From Trichosphaerium sp. ATCC 40318 (Eukaryota > Discosea > Flabellinia > Trichosidae), in contig JALMLS010000320.1 in assembly GCA_038496445.1 (NCBI GenBank), forward strand, positions 1-64,000: DNA of 64,000 bases, given 5' to 3'. The notes below the pieces were generated by a model. It had not been told where the DNA came from, searched no databases, and saw nothing but the letters and a program-made list of their open reading frames with translations. Position 1 is the stretch's first letter. Every line of letters starts with the position of its first letter. This document shows positions 37,301 to 49,460 of this stretch, piece by piece. The position numbers and the translations under genes are program-made.

Positions 37301-39541
37301 AATAACAAATCACTTGCGCTCTCACAGAATGGACTTGTTCCTAAAACGATAGCGTTTGGTACATGTGAACGGTTATTATATCACCATTCTTCTGGATGGC
37401 TAACATACCACCCTGTACGTTTTATCCTCGTATTTGTAGTACTGCTGTGTTTACTGCTTTAGCAAACCCACGTGATTTTTTTTGTCTTTTTTTTCTTTTT
37501 TTGTTACGGTGTCCATTGTATTAATTTATTACTAGAATGTTGCTTTGAATGCTCTTGTTGTATGGGTACTTCTTCTATGCGATGGGTATTGGCTGAAGTC
37601 AGTGTCTGAGCATGGCTGGGAAGATGCAGATTTTTATATGTTCAAGAACTTGCTCAGGATAAAATCAACGAAGGATTACCTCAATGTCATGTCACACAGG
37701 GATGTAAAGACTCTCAAAGGGTTCAAATCAAGTAAAAACGACATTCTACAAAGTACGTATTTCCCATACAACCAAAGAGTAATGTATTACGATTGTTGTA
37801 TGCAATTAAAACTTACTTGTTGTTTGAAGAGCTCTTTGGCGACCTTGGACGAGAAACTAATACTAGTTCACCCGTTTTTAGCATTTGTAGATATGTACCA
37901 AACGTTTGTAATGATAGTATATGCTCTTTATCTAATGCAGAACCATACAAAAGGTAAAAATAAGTGAGCAACTTAAGCGCTTACTTTCTTCTCTAGGAAA
38001 TTAATATCTTTGCTCTGTTTTATCTTGAGGAGCGCACCAAAGCACTTATACAATGCTATGGATAGTAATACTGACATTACAAAGGCATTACCTCTCTTGG
38101 AGGAATTGATTGAAGAAACAGAGTACGCTAAAGACACCATACCATTTTTTAATGTTGTATTACAGTGTACAATCAAAAGAAATGCAAGATCAGTACTCAG
38201 ATATATTTTACGGTATATCATATCTTCCTTATAACCAAGACATGCAATTATCGGGTATTCTGGTATGTTTCGTTTTTTTATGCAAACAGTTTGAATAGCT
38301 GCCATGTTTGATTTCTTTTTTGCTAAAAAAAAGTTTCAGGTTAAAATATTTATGAAAGTACTACTTCACTCACCTGCTACTTTCTCTGATCTTATTAATC
38401 AAAACTCTAATATGTACGTAATTTCATGTGTTGCTATTTTACAGGTTCATTTTTTTTGTTATTAATGCTAGTATAGGCGAGAAATGATAGCATTAAGGCT
38501 ATGGTTTGTTGAAAATATTTTTATAAACATGCTCCAAGCTAAGAACAAAGGATATGTTGTAGTGACTATAAAGTGCTTTACAGAAGCCTTTAAAGGATAT
38601 AAAGCGTCTGATGAAGAAGCTGATATAATATTCAAGCACATAGGAACACATGTACAGCTTAAGGCACGTTTTGTTTTTCATTGCAATATATCTCAGTTTT
38701 TTCTTTAAATAGTTCACTTAACAAACACGTGATACTACCTGCAGCTGATAAATTTCATATTCTAGGCAACACCACCAAATATTGGTGTTCTCACAGAGGG
38801 TATAAAACTTGTGTCAATGTTGATATCACAAAAGGTACTATCCACTAAAAGAAACGTTTGGTTATCTCAATTCTTTCAAAAAAACAAAAGGGCTTTTTCG
38901 TTTTGGTTTTTATTGCCTTCTTACTCCAAAATATTTGCTCTGAGTGTTTTTTGATTGGATAAGATTGTGAATGAAGTGAGATCATTCTAATTAATATATT
39001 TTTCTTCTAGATTACACCAAATGAATCAATGAAAAACGCCGTTTCTTCTATTTTCCGTCTTGGCACAGTTTTTCTTATTGCTCGATTATTTTCTGATAAT
39101 GGTCCCCAACACCTCAAGAAATTACGTAAGGAGGTTCTATCTGGTGTAAAGAGACGTGATAGATCTAACAATGGGTTTTTGGATACGAGTGTATCAAGTA
39201 TGCTTGAGAAACTTCAGACGAATACACATGTTTATAATGCATTCGCTCAAAGACATTTGGTTGATGACCTTCTATCTCAAGCATTATATGAACTATCACA
39301 TTCCTGTTCTTCTTTAGGTCTTATAGGGGCTTCTTACTATACAAAGGTTTATAAGACATTAGTTGATGAGATACCTGAAGAGAAGAGAAAAATTAAAAAT
39401 AATATGGAAAAAATCATATCATCTTTGAGTGGAAGTTTTACTCAGCCATTGTCATCAAATGAAATATCTATCAAAAAAGAAAATACTGCCAAGAAAAAGC
39501 AGAGTAATCAAACTCTAGCTAGTTATTTTAAGCCGTTGTAA
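34302..39541 (+). CDS. Large alpha-helical protein with PIP-like C-terminus (unrecognised)
   Basis: This is a long, intron-rich gene of about 16 or more exons, giving well over 1,100 residues, almost all predicted to be helical and Leu-rich, as in HEAT-repeat scaffolds. No domain is recognised with certainty. Readable blocks include IHHLLRCYQVDHASQFLTAY (34940), LLTGACCLAIKNALILWN-like sequence (35660), FLAIFLDQNPNIKAF (36080), HVMHPLLEWMSDKEKYSRYS (37080), VALNALVVWVLLLCDGYWL (37540) and LFSDNGPQHLKKLRKEVLSG (39080). The C-terminus ends with a Lys-rich stretch then NQTLASYFKPL, close to PCNA-interacting peptides of the QxxLxxFF type but with Asn at the Gln position. That suggests a replication or repair scaffold such as an MMS22L- or FANCD2/FANCI-like protein, but this is only an inference. 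No U-box, kinase or helicase motif is seen. It is divergently transcribed from Dicer. Confidence 0.75.
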
Positions 39542-40005
39542 AAAAAATAGTACAATAACAAAAGATAAACCCACCTTGTTTATATTGAGAACCATTCCAC
39601 TTGCTAAAGATAAATAGCTAGGTTGACTGGTTTGACTTAGTTTCTTACTCAACATTGACTAACACAACACGTGCAAACAATAAGAATTAACAGATACATT
39701 CCTTATTAATCAAAAGGTAGAACAATAAACTGTTTTGGACGCACATGAATTCTCAAACGATGCTCTATCTCAATTCTAATTTATTGCGAATCGCTCGATA
39801 GACAAACGAATAGATTCACCGCCACAGTTCTATTCCGTGGTTTAATATTGTACTCATTTGAATAAGGATAGAACGACTAGGTTAAGTACGGCTGCTACGA
39901 GGTTTGTCAAACTCGATTTGTAGTAAATCAAAGTTATCTAATGACCAAAGGCTTTTTGAATTGAAATGAATTTATTGTACGGACAATATCATACAATTAT
40001 CTGTC
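39542..40005. other. Intergenic region
   Basis: Convergent intergenic stretch between the 3' ends of two genes. AT-rich, with one CACGTG near 39669. No feature recognised. Confidence 0.6.
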
Positions 40006-41342
40006 TCACTCGCTCACCTTCACACAAAATTTTACAGTCACATAGGGTGGTAAATTGTTGTGCGGTTTTCCTTCTCCTGCTGCATTGACCACTTGTTGAG
40101 CACCTTGCGAAGGCCCTCCATTGCCAAGTACCCATCCGCTAATACCTCCGCCTTTGTGTCTTGGTGACGTTACATAAGGATTGTGTGAGTGTGATGGCAT
40201 TTCTTGAATAGTCAGCCTGTGTTGTTTTTCTCCTCCAAGTTCTCCCAGTTCAGAACTGCCAGCGCCCATCAAAAATCTATCAGCTGAGTTTTCCAACTCT
40301 ACCCAACCTTCAGGGCATTTTGATAGCTTGTGAACGGTTAGTATACCATCTTCCACAACTGTGGATATTTTACGGTTTAGCGAGTCCCATTCTATTTGCC
40401 TTAAGGTTTGTGATACAGTCTACACAAAGACGTAAGCAAAGTAAATAGAACTCAACGAATACTGAAAAACAAAAATAGTTTCACCTGCGCAAAAAGGGCT
40501 TTGTTGACTTCTTTATCCCATTCCTCCAATATTCTTACTTGTTGTTGCATCTTATACACGCTGTAAATGCTTGCTACACCAGCTACTAAGGTAACAATAA
40601 CAAGAAAGATCACAACAGAACGCCAAATACAAGTGTATTTTGCTTGCGAACAAAGTTCCTTTTTGTCGAAATAGTCTTCGCTTTCGTTCATATTGACGGG
40701 TTGCATCCTGACAGTATTGGTATAATTACTAGAGCACAGAGCATCCTTGGTCGCGCATATAACCGTGCATATAACCACAACGAAACAAATTATTGCAACC
40801 GACAAGATAATCTTATTCCCAAGCAAGTCCATATGAAGAAACGCCTTGTCGGCAATATTCTCCAAGCTAAAAACCAAGTAAATAATAGTAACCACGTGCA
40901 GTTTTGTTGTACGTATCAGTGACAGTCCCTGCCGTTTTCTCCATACTGGCAGTAAAAGTATTGACTGCTTTGACGACATTCTAACAAAGCGCACGTTAGT
41001 ATTGAAGAGTTGTTTCGTCATTATTAGCGCAATGTTCGTTACAGTAGACGTTACCTCTGATGCGTTTTCGCCAACTTTTTTGGCAGCAGTAATCATCCCT
41101 TGTATAAGTTGGTTAACCGTCTCAATCTCTCCGTTCTCGAAAGCAGTGAATAACTGATCCATCCGTTGATTAAATTCGCGAGCTTCTTTGGTAGCGTCAG
41201 CAATATTCGCATTAAACTGGATAATCTGTCCTTTTATGTCATTGGCCTGTTTCTTCAGCCCACCAAGGAATGATGGCATCGCAACACCAGAAAGAAGTAC
41301 CAAAATGAGGATTTGTATCTTTATTGTAGGCATTGTTGTCAC
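40006..41342 (-). CDS. Two-TM surface protein with phage tail-collar-like domain
   Basis: The start at 41342 (41333 is another ATG) gives a signal peptide (TIKIQILILVLLSGVAMPS). A long helical region follows with Gln/Asn/Glu-rich coiled-coil character (QLFTAFENGEIETVNQLIQG, then TFTASMEKTAGTV after an intron). Two transmembrane helices come next: IILSVAIICFVVVICTVICA at about 40800 and VVIFLVIVTLVAGVASIYSV at about 40590. With a cleaved signal peptide both ends are predicted outside. A short coiled coil (KMQQQVRILEEWDKEVNKAL) leads, through an intron at about 40421-40484, to a C-terminal domain of about 110 residues: CPEGWVELENSADRFLMGAG, LTIQEMPSHSHN, and HNNLPPYVTVKFCVKV at the end. This is the pattern of bacteriophage tail-collar/tail-fibre tip domains, including the metal-binding HxH motif. 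Such domains occur sporadically in eukaryotes. An adhesion or recognition role is inferred, not shown. Confidence 0.8.
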
Positions 41343-42090
41343 TGCACGCGATACAACGTTTGTTAGCTAACTGATCACGCTTTGTGTCGCAAAAATTTGG
41401 GTTAAGTCCTATTATGGTTCACGGTACAGAATGGCGTTCCAGTCCAATACGTGAAAGTGTACAGAAACTTCTCCCAGTCGAATAAGATATGCTATGGATA
41501 TCTGGATGCTATTTTCAAATAAAACTAAATTAAATGTGCAAGATTTTTACACTTCGTAAGAACGTTATTAACACAAAAACTTTCGTGTCCTAAAACGGAC
41601 TCTAACCATGCTATGGGTAAAAAACATGTGTATACGAATACACTACAGTGCCATTATCGCTGCTGTGGTTTTTTTGAACCAAAATCCATCAAACAGCGAA
41701 CCGCAGGTACAAAAAACACACTTTCATGTTAGTGTGGTTAGCGCTAATACAGCCACACCATTTTAGCGCTGATTTGGACTTAAAGCTGTTATTAACGTCT
41801 TGTAAAATAAAGTGATTCCTAAAAGAAGTTACAGTTTAGTACAGACGATCATGATAAGCATCACATGATTGATGCAAAATACGTTATTAAAATTTTTTTT
41901 TTTTTGTAGTAGCACTTTGGTTGTAAGTGTTTACGTAAAACGATTTAATGTGATGTATACTGTATAATACAATTTTATGTTCTTTATTGGTACACGTTTT
42001 TTTTTTTTGAGTTGTTTGTGGTTTTTTTTTCTTTTGTTTTATCATGAATCCGTTAATTTTTATTCTTTTGATTCTTATTTTTTTCTTAGC
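41343..42090. other. Intergenic region
   Basis: AT-rich spacer upstream of the tail-collar gene and downstream of the WD40 gene. It has long T tracts at about 41895, 42000 and 42030. No reading frame or structured RNA is recognised. Confidence 0.6.
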
Positions 42091-44960
42091 TCAGCTTTTA
42101 TCTGTTTTTTCTTGAATCTTCTGCTCATACATGGTTAACCTTAGTTTTTGTCTAACACGCAATAATCGCACAAGTGTCTGTTCAGGTGTCTCACCCTATA
42201 AAATAGCAAGAATCTTAGTAAAACGAAGACAAAAAAAAAAAAGAAACAACGTATTAATGATTGTTTTGTCTAGTTTCCATTGTAGTTGCTTTTGTGCACA
42301 TACCTCTATTGTTACTACATGTGGCCCAAAGCATTGTCTAATTTGTTCATCTGTAGGACCGTCGGCACCATATCTGTATAATATTTCGCTCGCAATATTA
42401 AAATCGCTGTTCATGTTCATTACCTACTTCTATTAGTACTTTCTTGTTATAGTAGTAATTTGGTGATAAACAGCACCATGGTAATACATACAAGTGTGAC
42501 TAAATCTACATCTTGGGCGTCTATGACTTGCGGACAGTCTACCTCTTCAGTGACATTTATAGATAACGTGAATTGGTATTTATGGAAAATCTGTGAAAAA
42601 GTTAGATGCGTTAACAGTGCTGTTAGCACTCTCACGTGGTATACGTACTTTCAACATGTTGTCACCATACTTGGCCACCATATCTTTGATGATAGCACGA
42701 TGTTCGAACAAGAGAGGTGACTAGAGATGAACGTAAGCAACGTCACGAGTAGGTAAAGAAAACCAAAACACTTACCTCCGCTTCTCGCTCTTTGAAGTGT
42801 TTTACACCATTTTCACCTGTTTTATTGGTAATACCACACTCCCATTTTATGAGATCCAACTAAAAATAGATGTTACAAAGAGATAAAGAGCAAACAAACC
42901 AACGAAATTAACAAGGAACACAAAAAAAAAATAACGTACAGAATCCAAAGTGTTTGTCAAAATTGTCATATCATTAGGAGATACAGTCACCTAAAATCAA
43001 TTAAATTTTGCACCTAAAATAGCTTGTAGAAATATAGAATATATTAGGGCATAGTTACACTGTTACAAGTTGCAGCGAAAAGCGTCAAAAAAAATTCACG
43101 GAGAAGAAAGGTGCTATGTACCATGTGAACTATTGGATGTTTTTCGTGCATTAATTGCTCTACGATTTCTCCAGTATTTACATCATATACACAAACATTA
43201 CCTTTTTCAGATCCTAAATAACAAAAAAAAAGAGTTAGAGCTAGTCAGTCACGTGCTTTCTTAAAGATCGGAAGGGACAAACGGGTAAAAAAAAGAGAAA
43301 AAAAGTGCTTACCAACGACAACATGTTTATCGTCGTTAAACAGACGAGAAGCAATATTATAATCTCTACATTCATGCCCCTTGTAAACTTTTATGCACTG
43401 CGCTGGTGTACTACAATAAATAACATGAGATTAAAGCAAAGTGACTGTTAACAAAAAAACACCAAACTTTTTCCGTACTCTGTGTCTGTAAACATTTTCC
43501 GCCAATCATAGAGTTTAAGTGTACTATCACGTCCATTTGTTATGAATTGCATACCATTTTGTAAAAAATGCAATGCATTAATCTTTGCACTGTGTGCTCT
43601 CATCTTAATTACCTCACTAAAAAGCACAAGTAAACAGCAAGCACAAGTTGCTTAAGGTAAAAGGCTGATAAAGGACTACTATACAGCTGTATCTTTTGCT
43701 CAACTAAAACAAAACAAACTCAATCATACCTACTACGCCCATTCCCTACTACACGGAGATCCTGAAGATAAACAAGTCAGCACCAAAAAAATAATCAAGG
43801 AGTAAAAAAAAAAGAATAACAAGATTCTCACCCAAACTTTAACAATGCCGTTACGTGCGCCTGTGATAAACTCTGGAGAGAGTGGTCTAAAATCTATACT
43901 ATTTACAGAATTCATAGCATCCTAATTCATGCTTTAATATATCACCAAGGTAGTATTGGGTGTAACTTACGCCTGGATCCTCGTGGGCGTTTTTTATTGA
44001 AAAAAGTAATGTTGGCACTTCTAGATCCCATCCGTATAAATCTGGTTTTATAGACCCAGCAAGTAGCACGCTACCATCACAACTAACCTTGAGGCTGCGT
44101 ATCCATTCTAGAATAAGGATCATTAGAATTATACCGTGATTTTTACACGCAAGCAAATATTCGAAAGAAAAACAACAAATTTCGTTTTGGCACGTGGATA
44201 TCCAAAAAGAAACAACACACCACAACACTAAAAAGAGGCGCATAAAATAAATAGTAAGGTATTTGATACTACAGATGGCAAAACGGAACAAGAACTGACT
44301 TGTTTTTTTGTTTAGTTCAAAAACAATTAAACAAAAAAAACATCAAAAAAATACACTTCAAGTACCATTGTGGTCCTTAAGGACATGATTAACTTTCCAC
44401 CCTTTTACATCATCACCACCTCCATATAAACAAATAGTCTTATCTAAGCTAGCTAGAAGAAAAAAACGTCAACAACGCAAACTGCAAAAAAATTGTAAAA
44501 ACATCATGTTTTGAGGAGTCGTTGAAAACCATACTAGTAACGTCATTAATGACTTCTTGATGTTTTTAGGATGACGAATAACAATTAAAAAAAATCGCGA
44601 AATTTTTGAGTTTTAAAGAGACGTAACCTGTGATCAAACCACCTGAGTACCACTCCACGCCTGAAATAAACTCCTACGAATAAGTTTTAGGGCGATTTGT
44701 TCACATTTTTCGAACGGAAATAATACCCTGTGATCTTCAAATGACGTGAGGGTTTCTCCTGTATGCCCATGAAGAATTAACAGCTTGTCGGCTATTAAAA
44801 TGTGTAAATAAAGCTTTTGGAATATTGTGTTCAATACCAGGCGCAACTGCCACCTTGTCGCCGTCTTTGTTAAATTCAACTGCAAACAAGCATCCTGAAC
44901 CTTCTAGATCCCAAACATCCGTAATGTGTAGGTTTCGAAGGAGAAGCGATTTTATAACGC
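42091..44960 (-). CDS. WD40-repeat protein with helical C-terminal region
   Basis: This is a beta-propeller scaffold protein. Exons from about 44940 downwards encode WD-type blades: SGCLFAVEFNKDGDKVAVA, LLILHGHTGETLTSFEDH, SLDKTICLYGGGD, SLKVSCDGSVLLAGSIKPDL, IDFRPLSPEFITGARNGIVK (ending VW), RAHSAKINALHFLQNGMQF, and CIKVYKGHECRDYNIASRLF followed by VVVGSEKGNVCVYDVNTGE. After the propeller comes a C-terminal region of about 150 residues (EHRAIIKDMVAKYGDNMLK, HKYQFTLSINV, EILYRYGADGPTDEQIRQCF, PEQTLVRLLRVRQKLRL) with no family I can name. The stop is at 42091. About 14 short introns. The true start is uncertain: the frame stays open upstream of the first blade to a stop near 44975, and a further 5' exon may exist. 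Confidence 0.78.
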
Positions 44961-45983
44961 GTTTACGGCTTTAATTGTGTTACTGGACAGTTTATTAATA
45001 CTATCTGTGCGTACTTTAAACAATTATGTGTTATTGGGCTATTGAGTAATCTGCGGTGTAATTTACACTCACGAAGGTTCGATGACGCGTGCATTATGTT
45101 TTAAAACGCAAAAACCTCGTGTTGATCGCCAGGGCAGCAAAGCTTATAGGAACTGTAAAGCGTTAACGTGTTGTGTTACGTCTGTTGAATAGCAGAGAAA
45201 ACAACAAAACAATAAGTCAATGAGAATAAAACTCGGCCAGTGTCACTTTTAGACAGTTGAACACAATAATATAGACTACCTACGCAACGTACAAGAGACC
45301 TTGTACAAAACTCAGTTAAGTCAGTACTGTTCTAGTTCAGGCAGATTGCACAGTTTTTAAAAACGGTTATCTTAGTTAACGTACAACCTGTTCCGAACTT
45401 TTAGTAATCGCATTAACTCATAGCATACACTGCCATATAGTAATTGATGGGGTAATACGCGACATTTTATAAACGATACCAAGGAAGCATTCATTTTGCA
45501 AGTATTCTTTGCAAACACTTTAATGGAAGTACCCACAACCGCGGAAAATCCATTTTGCCAATTCCTAAACTTGTAACGAAGATGACTATTCATTCAAATG
45601 ACGTACCCGTTGACGAAGGGGAAGAAATACCAAAGACACAAATTTGATGCTTTCTTTGGTGGATTCAAATACAAACACGCTAAAATCGAACTTGACCAGG
45701 AGTTCTTTGTCCGAAAGACAATCTTTGTAGTTTGAAAGCAGATAAGGAAGAAAGAGTCATAAGTATATACATTGGTGAGAAACCACCTGCTGGTTATTTA
45801 CAACAGAATTCGAAGTTCTGATCGAAAAGCTACTGTCTATTGTGTTGCTGAGGTTGTTTAACTGACACTAAAATATGACTAACGTAAAGGCAATCATGTG
45901 ATACCCTTACCGTGTAACAATAAACACGTGATCACCAATAACTGTGCTTGTTGTGTTGTGTATGTAACTCCTAATACATGTAG
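44961..45983. other. Intergenic region with possible decayed coding fragments
   Basis: A minus-strand frame at 45372-45593 (73 codons, Met start) and plus-strand fragments at 45620-45740 and 45739-45822 read like protein. The two plus-strand pieces are in different frames: the first contains FDAFFGGFKYKHAKIELDQE and the second ADKEERVISIYIGEKPPAGY. They suggest a frameshifted relic or missed introns. No family is recognised. Confidence 0.35.
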
Positions 45984-46482
45984 ATCAATCACTCTAGAAG
46001 TTGAGCCATCAGATACAATCGACAATGTCAAGCAGAAAATCCAAGATAAAGAAGGTATCCCTCCAGATCAGCAACGTCTTATTTTTGCCGGAAAGCAACT
46101 TGAAGACGGTCGTACCCTAAACGATTACAACATCCAAAAAGATTCCTCACTTCATCTTGTACTCCGCCTACGTGGTGGTATGCAGATCTTTGCAAGAACT
46201 CAAACTTGGTACGTAAATTGTTCTTCTTGCCACAAAATTGCTTGTGTTACTATACCAAACTCTTACTAACTTCTTTCAATAGTAAAACAATTACCCTTGA
46301 GGTAGAGCCATACGACACGATCGGTGAAATTAAGCGAAAGATCCAAGATAAGGAAGGAATCCCTCCAGATCAACAGCGATTGTTCTTCGCTGGTAAGCAA
46401 CTTGAAGATGGTCGTACTCAGCGATTACAACATCAAAAACGAGTCAACTCTCAGTCTTGTTCTCCGTCTCCGTGGTGGCTAA
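45984..46482 (+). pseudogene. Broken two-unit polyubiquitin gene
   Basis: Two head-to-tail ubiquitin units are visible. Unit 1 (45984-46183) starts only at [20 protein letters not shown]; no exon supplying the first ten residues (MQIFVKTLTG) is found upstream, although an AG splice acceptor lies right before it. It ends with the expected LVLRLRGG. Unit 2 begins MQIFARTQT, with substitutions at normally invariant positions, and contains an intron (about 46209-46281). It reads through the [15 protein letters not shown] core, then lost two bases after 46417. This shifts the frame so that the true C-terminal DYN...LRLRGG plus stop (46480-46482) lies in another frame. Ubiquitin is among the most conserved proteins, so these changes point to a pseudogene. 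Assembly error is the alternative. Confidence 0.8.
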
Positions 46483-46714
46483 GAATTTACTGTGCTCTAA
46501 TTCGTTGTAACATCAATGTACATAATACACTAGTTTGTAAATAAAACAATTACACATGCATTTTAGATGGCATTTGGCATGCAAGAAAAACTCTAGTTTG
46601 GTTTTACATGCAACAAGATTTTAAACACGACACAGTAAAACTTATAGGTTATGAATAGCATAAGGGTACTAGTATTGAAGACTCAACCAAAGCATGAGTG
46701 ATTTTTATTGTTTA

Positions 46715-49166
46715 TCAAACTGTTTTTACATAAGGGTATCTTAAAGTTTGGATAGCATGTGCTGGAATGTTCATCTGGAAAAACTCCTTTTTTGTTGTAT
46801 CTTCTTGAACCTGGTATTCAACAGATTTTTCTCCTTTGTTCATTACAACAAGAATAACTTCATCACCAGAAGGTGACAAGAATGCTATTTAAAACAAGTT
46901 AATCTCTTGCGCATAGCATTTAAGCAACTTTTTCTCGATTTAAGGACGAAGTTCTAGAGTTTAAACGTGCCTGTTGAGAGTAGTGTAGCATTAAAAGATG
47001 TATTAAATACTGTGTTTACCCGTGTTGCGCCAGGACGAATGTACTTCCTAGAAGAGAAGCTTAGAAGACGCGCAAAACTAAAGCATAAAAAAACGCAATT
47101 CGCACGTGAAGTGTCCCATGTAATAGTATTGTATCTCAAAGGTTACTTTTTGGAAAGTAGTATCAACGCGGACTGGAGCATCACAAGGGCCTAAAGCATG
47201 TTGTGGTCCTCCTACAAGATCTAGAACTAGGTTCCAGTGAACCCAACCAACAGCATGATTATTAAGATCATTTATAATATCAGCCCCATAGTTCTCTCCG
47301 TGATGCCAGTTTTTCAATAGTGTGTACCATCCTACACATTGTATAAGTACAAAACAAGCTTAATAGAAGATTGATTTGAACGAACCGTTTGTAGCTTCAG
47401 TAGCTAGTAGGAACTTGTCTGGAAATGCATTTGCTGTTTTAGCGAGATTGTAATAGTATCCATTTTTATACCTATACAAGCACGTGAGTCAGTATTAGAT
47501 TTTTTAATTTACGCGCTGTACCAATGGAAAGCTAGTCCGTCAATGTATTGTGCTGCTTTAGGGTCGCTAAGTACAACTTGAGCCCAGTCAAAAATATGAT
47601 CTCTTTGGTCGTCATAGATCTAGCAATAAAGAAGATCAATACCTTAGCTCAGGCAGAAAACAAAGCTGAGTAGCTTCTCATTATTCTCTTTTTGTTACGT
47701 ACCATTATTTTAACGTTTGGATGGTCAGCACGCATACGTGGACCAAGATAATCACGAACAAAATCTCTTTCATTTGTTGCATTAAACACACAACTTTCGA
47801 ATAAAAAGTTATTGTTATGTGGTTCATTCTGTACTGTAAGTCCCCAGAAGTTAATACCTTCGGCTTTGTAAAAATCTACAAACTAAAGCAAAAAGATTAT
47901 AAAAAAGAAGAAAAAAACCGGAATCAAACAGATTAAGGTATTTTTACCGCTGGCTTCTGTATTGATTGGACAATGAAGTGTATTGGAATCTTACCTTCGA
48001 AAAATACATGGCATAAGAAGTAAAGATCTTAGGGTCTTGGATAAGTCCAGGCTTATCACTAGTTATCATACGATCGTTCTTTTTCATCCAAGCTGGAGAA
48101 GACCTAAATAAACATTATTTTAAATATCTTTAGTAAAACGCGCAAAATGTCAGATTCGGCAAACCTCTTCAAAAGGAAAGAATGTGCAAGAGCACTCACG
48201 CAATTCACAAAAGAAATGGTGTTGAAACAAAATCAAGTGAGACGATGGGTACGGTACCATGGAGAGAAGAAAAACAAAAATGAGTCAGGGTCAGGAACAA
48301 CCTCCAATGCAGCCTTACATAAAGGAATTAGTAACAATCATGTGCACGCACATCTTGTGTACCTTTACGAATGGAATGATGTACTTTTTATCTTTCTCAA
48401 TGTTAAAGTATTTGAGTTCATAATCATGCTTGACATCGTCCTAGATATGCTTAGTTATGGTAAATGGTAGGCATGTTCCGGAATATCAAATTTATGATAA
48501 GCAACGAGCGCTCCATAAGCACCAACAAGCTCCTTAGTATAATTCTTCAAATACGCAATAAAAACAATGTCTTTTTTTGGGTTTTTGTAAAAAACTGCTG
48601 ACGTACTTCGCTGTAAGTGCCCTGCTTTGTGAAATCGCAACTACCCATTGGAATACGTCCCATATTGTAGTTAAGACCTAAAAAAGGTGTACGTTACTTA
48701 CAAAGCTTTTGTGTCGTTTTGTTGTACCTTCTTCGCTAAAATATGCATCGATAATGCGTTTTCTAATCTTATGGTTCATGACACTCCACACCTACGTTTT
48801 AGAGTGTCAATTACACTGAATCACATGTTGTTGGTGTATGTAGGTGCATACGTAGCCTGCAGAGTCAGTGAAAGCACCTCCCCATCCAGTTATTTTTTGG
48901 AATTTGGTGGAAACATCAATAGCAATAGAGGGAAGTGATGAGTTGCTACGTAGAAATAAATATGGCTATTTAAAGCAAACGCGGACGTACTATGCTGTTG
49001 TGAACGTTTTTGGCGCTAGAACCTTCCACATATGTTTGTCGTCTTCCTTTGACGATTCTACAATGGTAACGGCGGCCAAAGCGCTAAACCGATCAATAAA
49101 CATTAAAATAACCTGTACGCACACTGACAGAATGCATGCGAGTACAAGCAACGATGATTTCACCAT
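46715..49166 (-). CDS. Glucosylceramidase, GH30 family (GBA1-like)
   Basis: This is a lysosomal or secreted beta-glucosidase that removes glucose from glucosylceramide. A start at 49166 gives a hydrophobic leader (MVKSSLLVLACILS), then an intron. Recognisable blocks in order are FQKITGWGGAFTDSAG (about 48890), YNMGRIPMGSCDF (about 48640), SSPAWMKKND (about 48095), the acid/base Glu in WGLTVQNEPHNNNF (about 47820), the nucleophile Glu in DKFLLATEATN (about 47410), NDLNNHAVGWVHWNLVLDL (about 47250), KYIRPGATRVN (about 47020), and a C-terminal beta domain with SPSGDEVILVVMNKG ending at 46715. Both catalytic glutamates are present. This is the same architecture as human GBA1 ((beta/alpha)8 barrel with flanking beta domain). 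About eleven introns, several of which I could bound only approximately. Confidence 0.9.
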
Positions 49167-49460
49167 AGTGAATCAGTACAAATCGAAAAGTAGCCGGAAT
49201 AAGTGATTCAGAGATAAGCACGGAATAACTTAACAAAACTGAAAAAAGGTGAAATTTCAAGCAGCTTACTCGTTCACTCCATTATTCTCGTCAAGTTTGT
49301 TATGAAGAAGATATTGTTGTGTGTAAGCTTTATGTTCGGTCTTTATTTACAAATGTACAGTTTGTTTGTGGTATCATTATAGGTGTTTTTCCTGTTTTTT
49401 TCAACAATGTAAGAATAAAATGTAACTCTATAAAATAAAAAAATAAAAAACTACACGTAC

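Noticed and set aside
34302-39541. Ubiquitin chain elongation factor E4 (UFD2) identity for the large helical gene
   Set aside because: No U-box at the C-terminus and the helical blocks do not match the UFD2 core pattern; the C-terminus is PIP-like instead.
49294-49410. Signal-peptide-like frame on the plus strand (MKKILLCVSFMFGLYLQMYS)
   Set aside because: Very short, stops soon after, with no following exon of secreted-protein character; probably chance.
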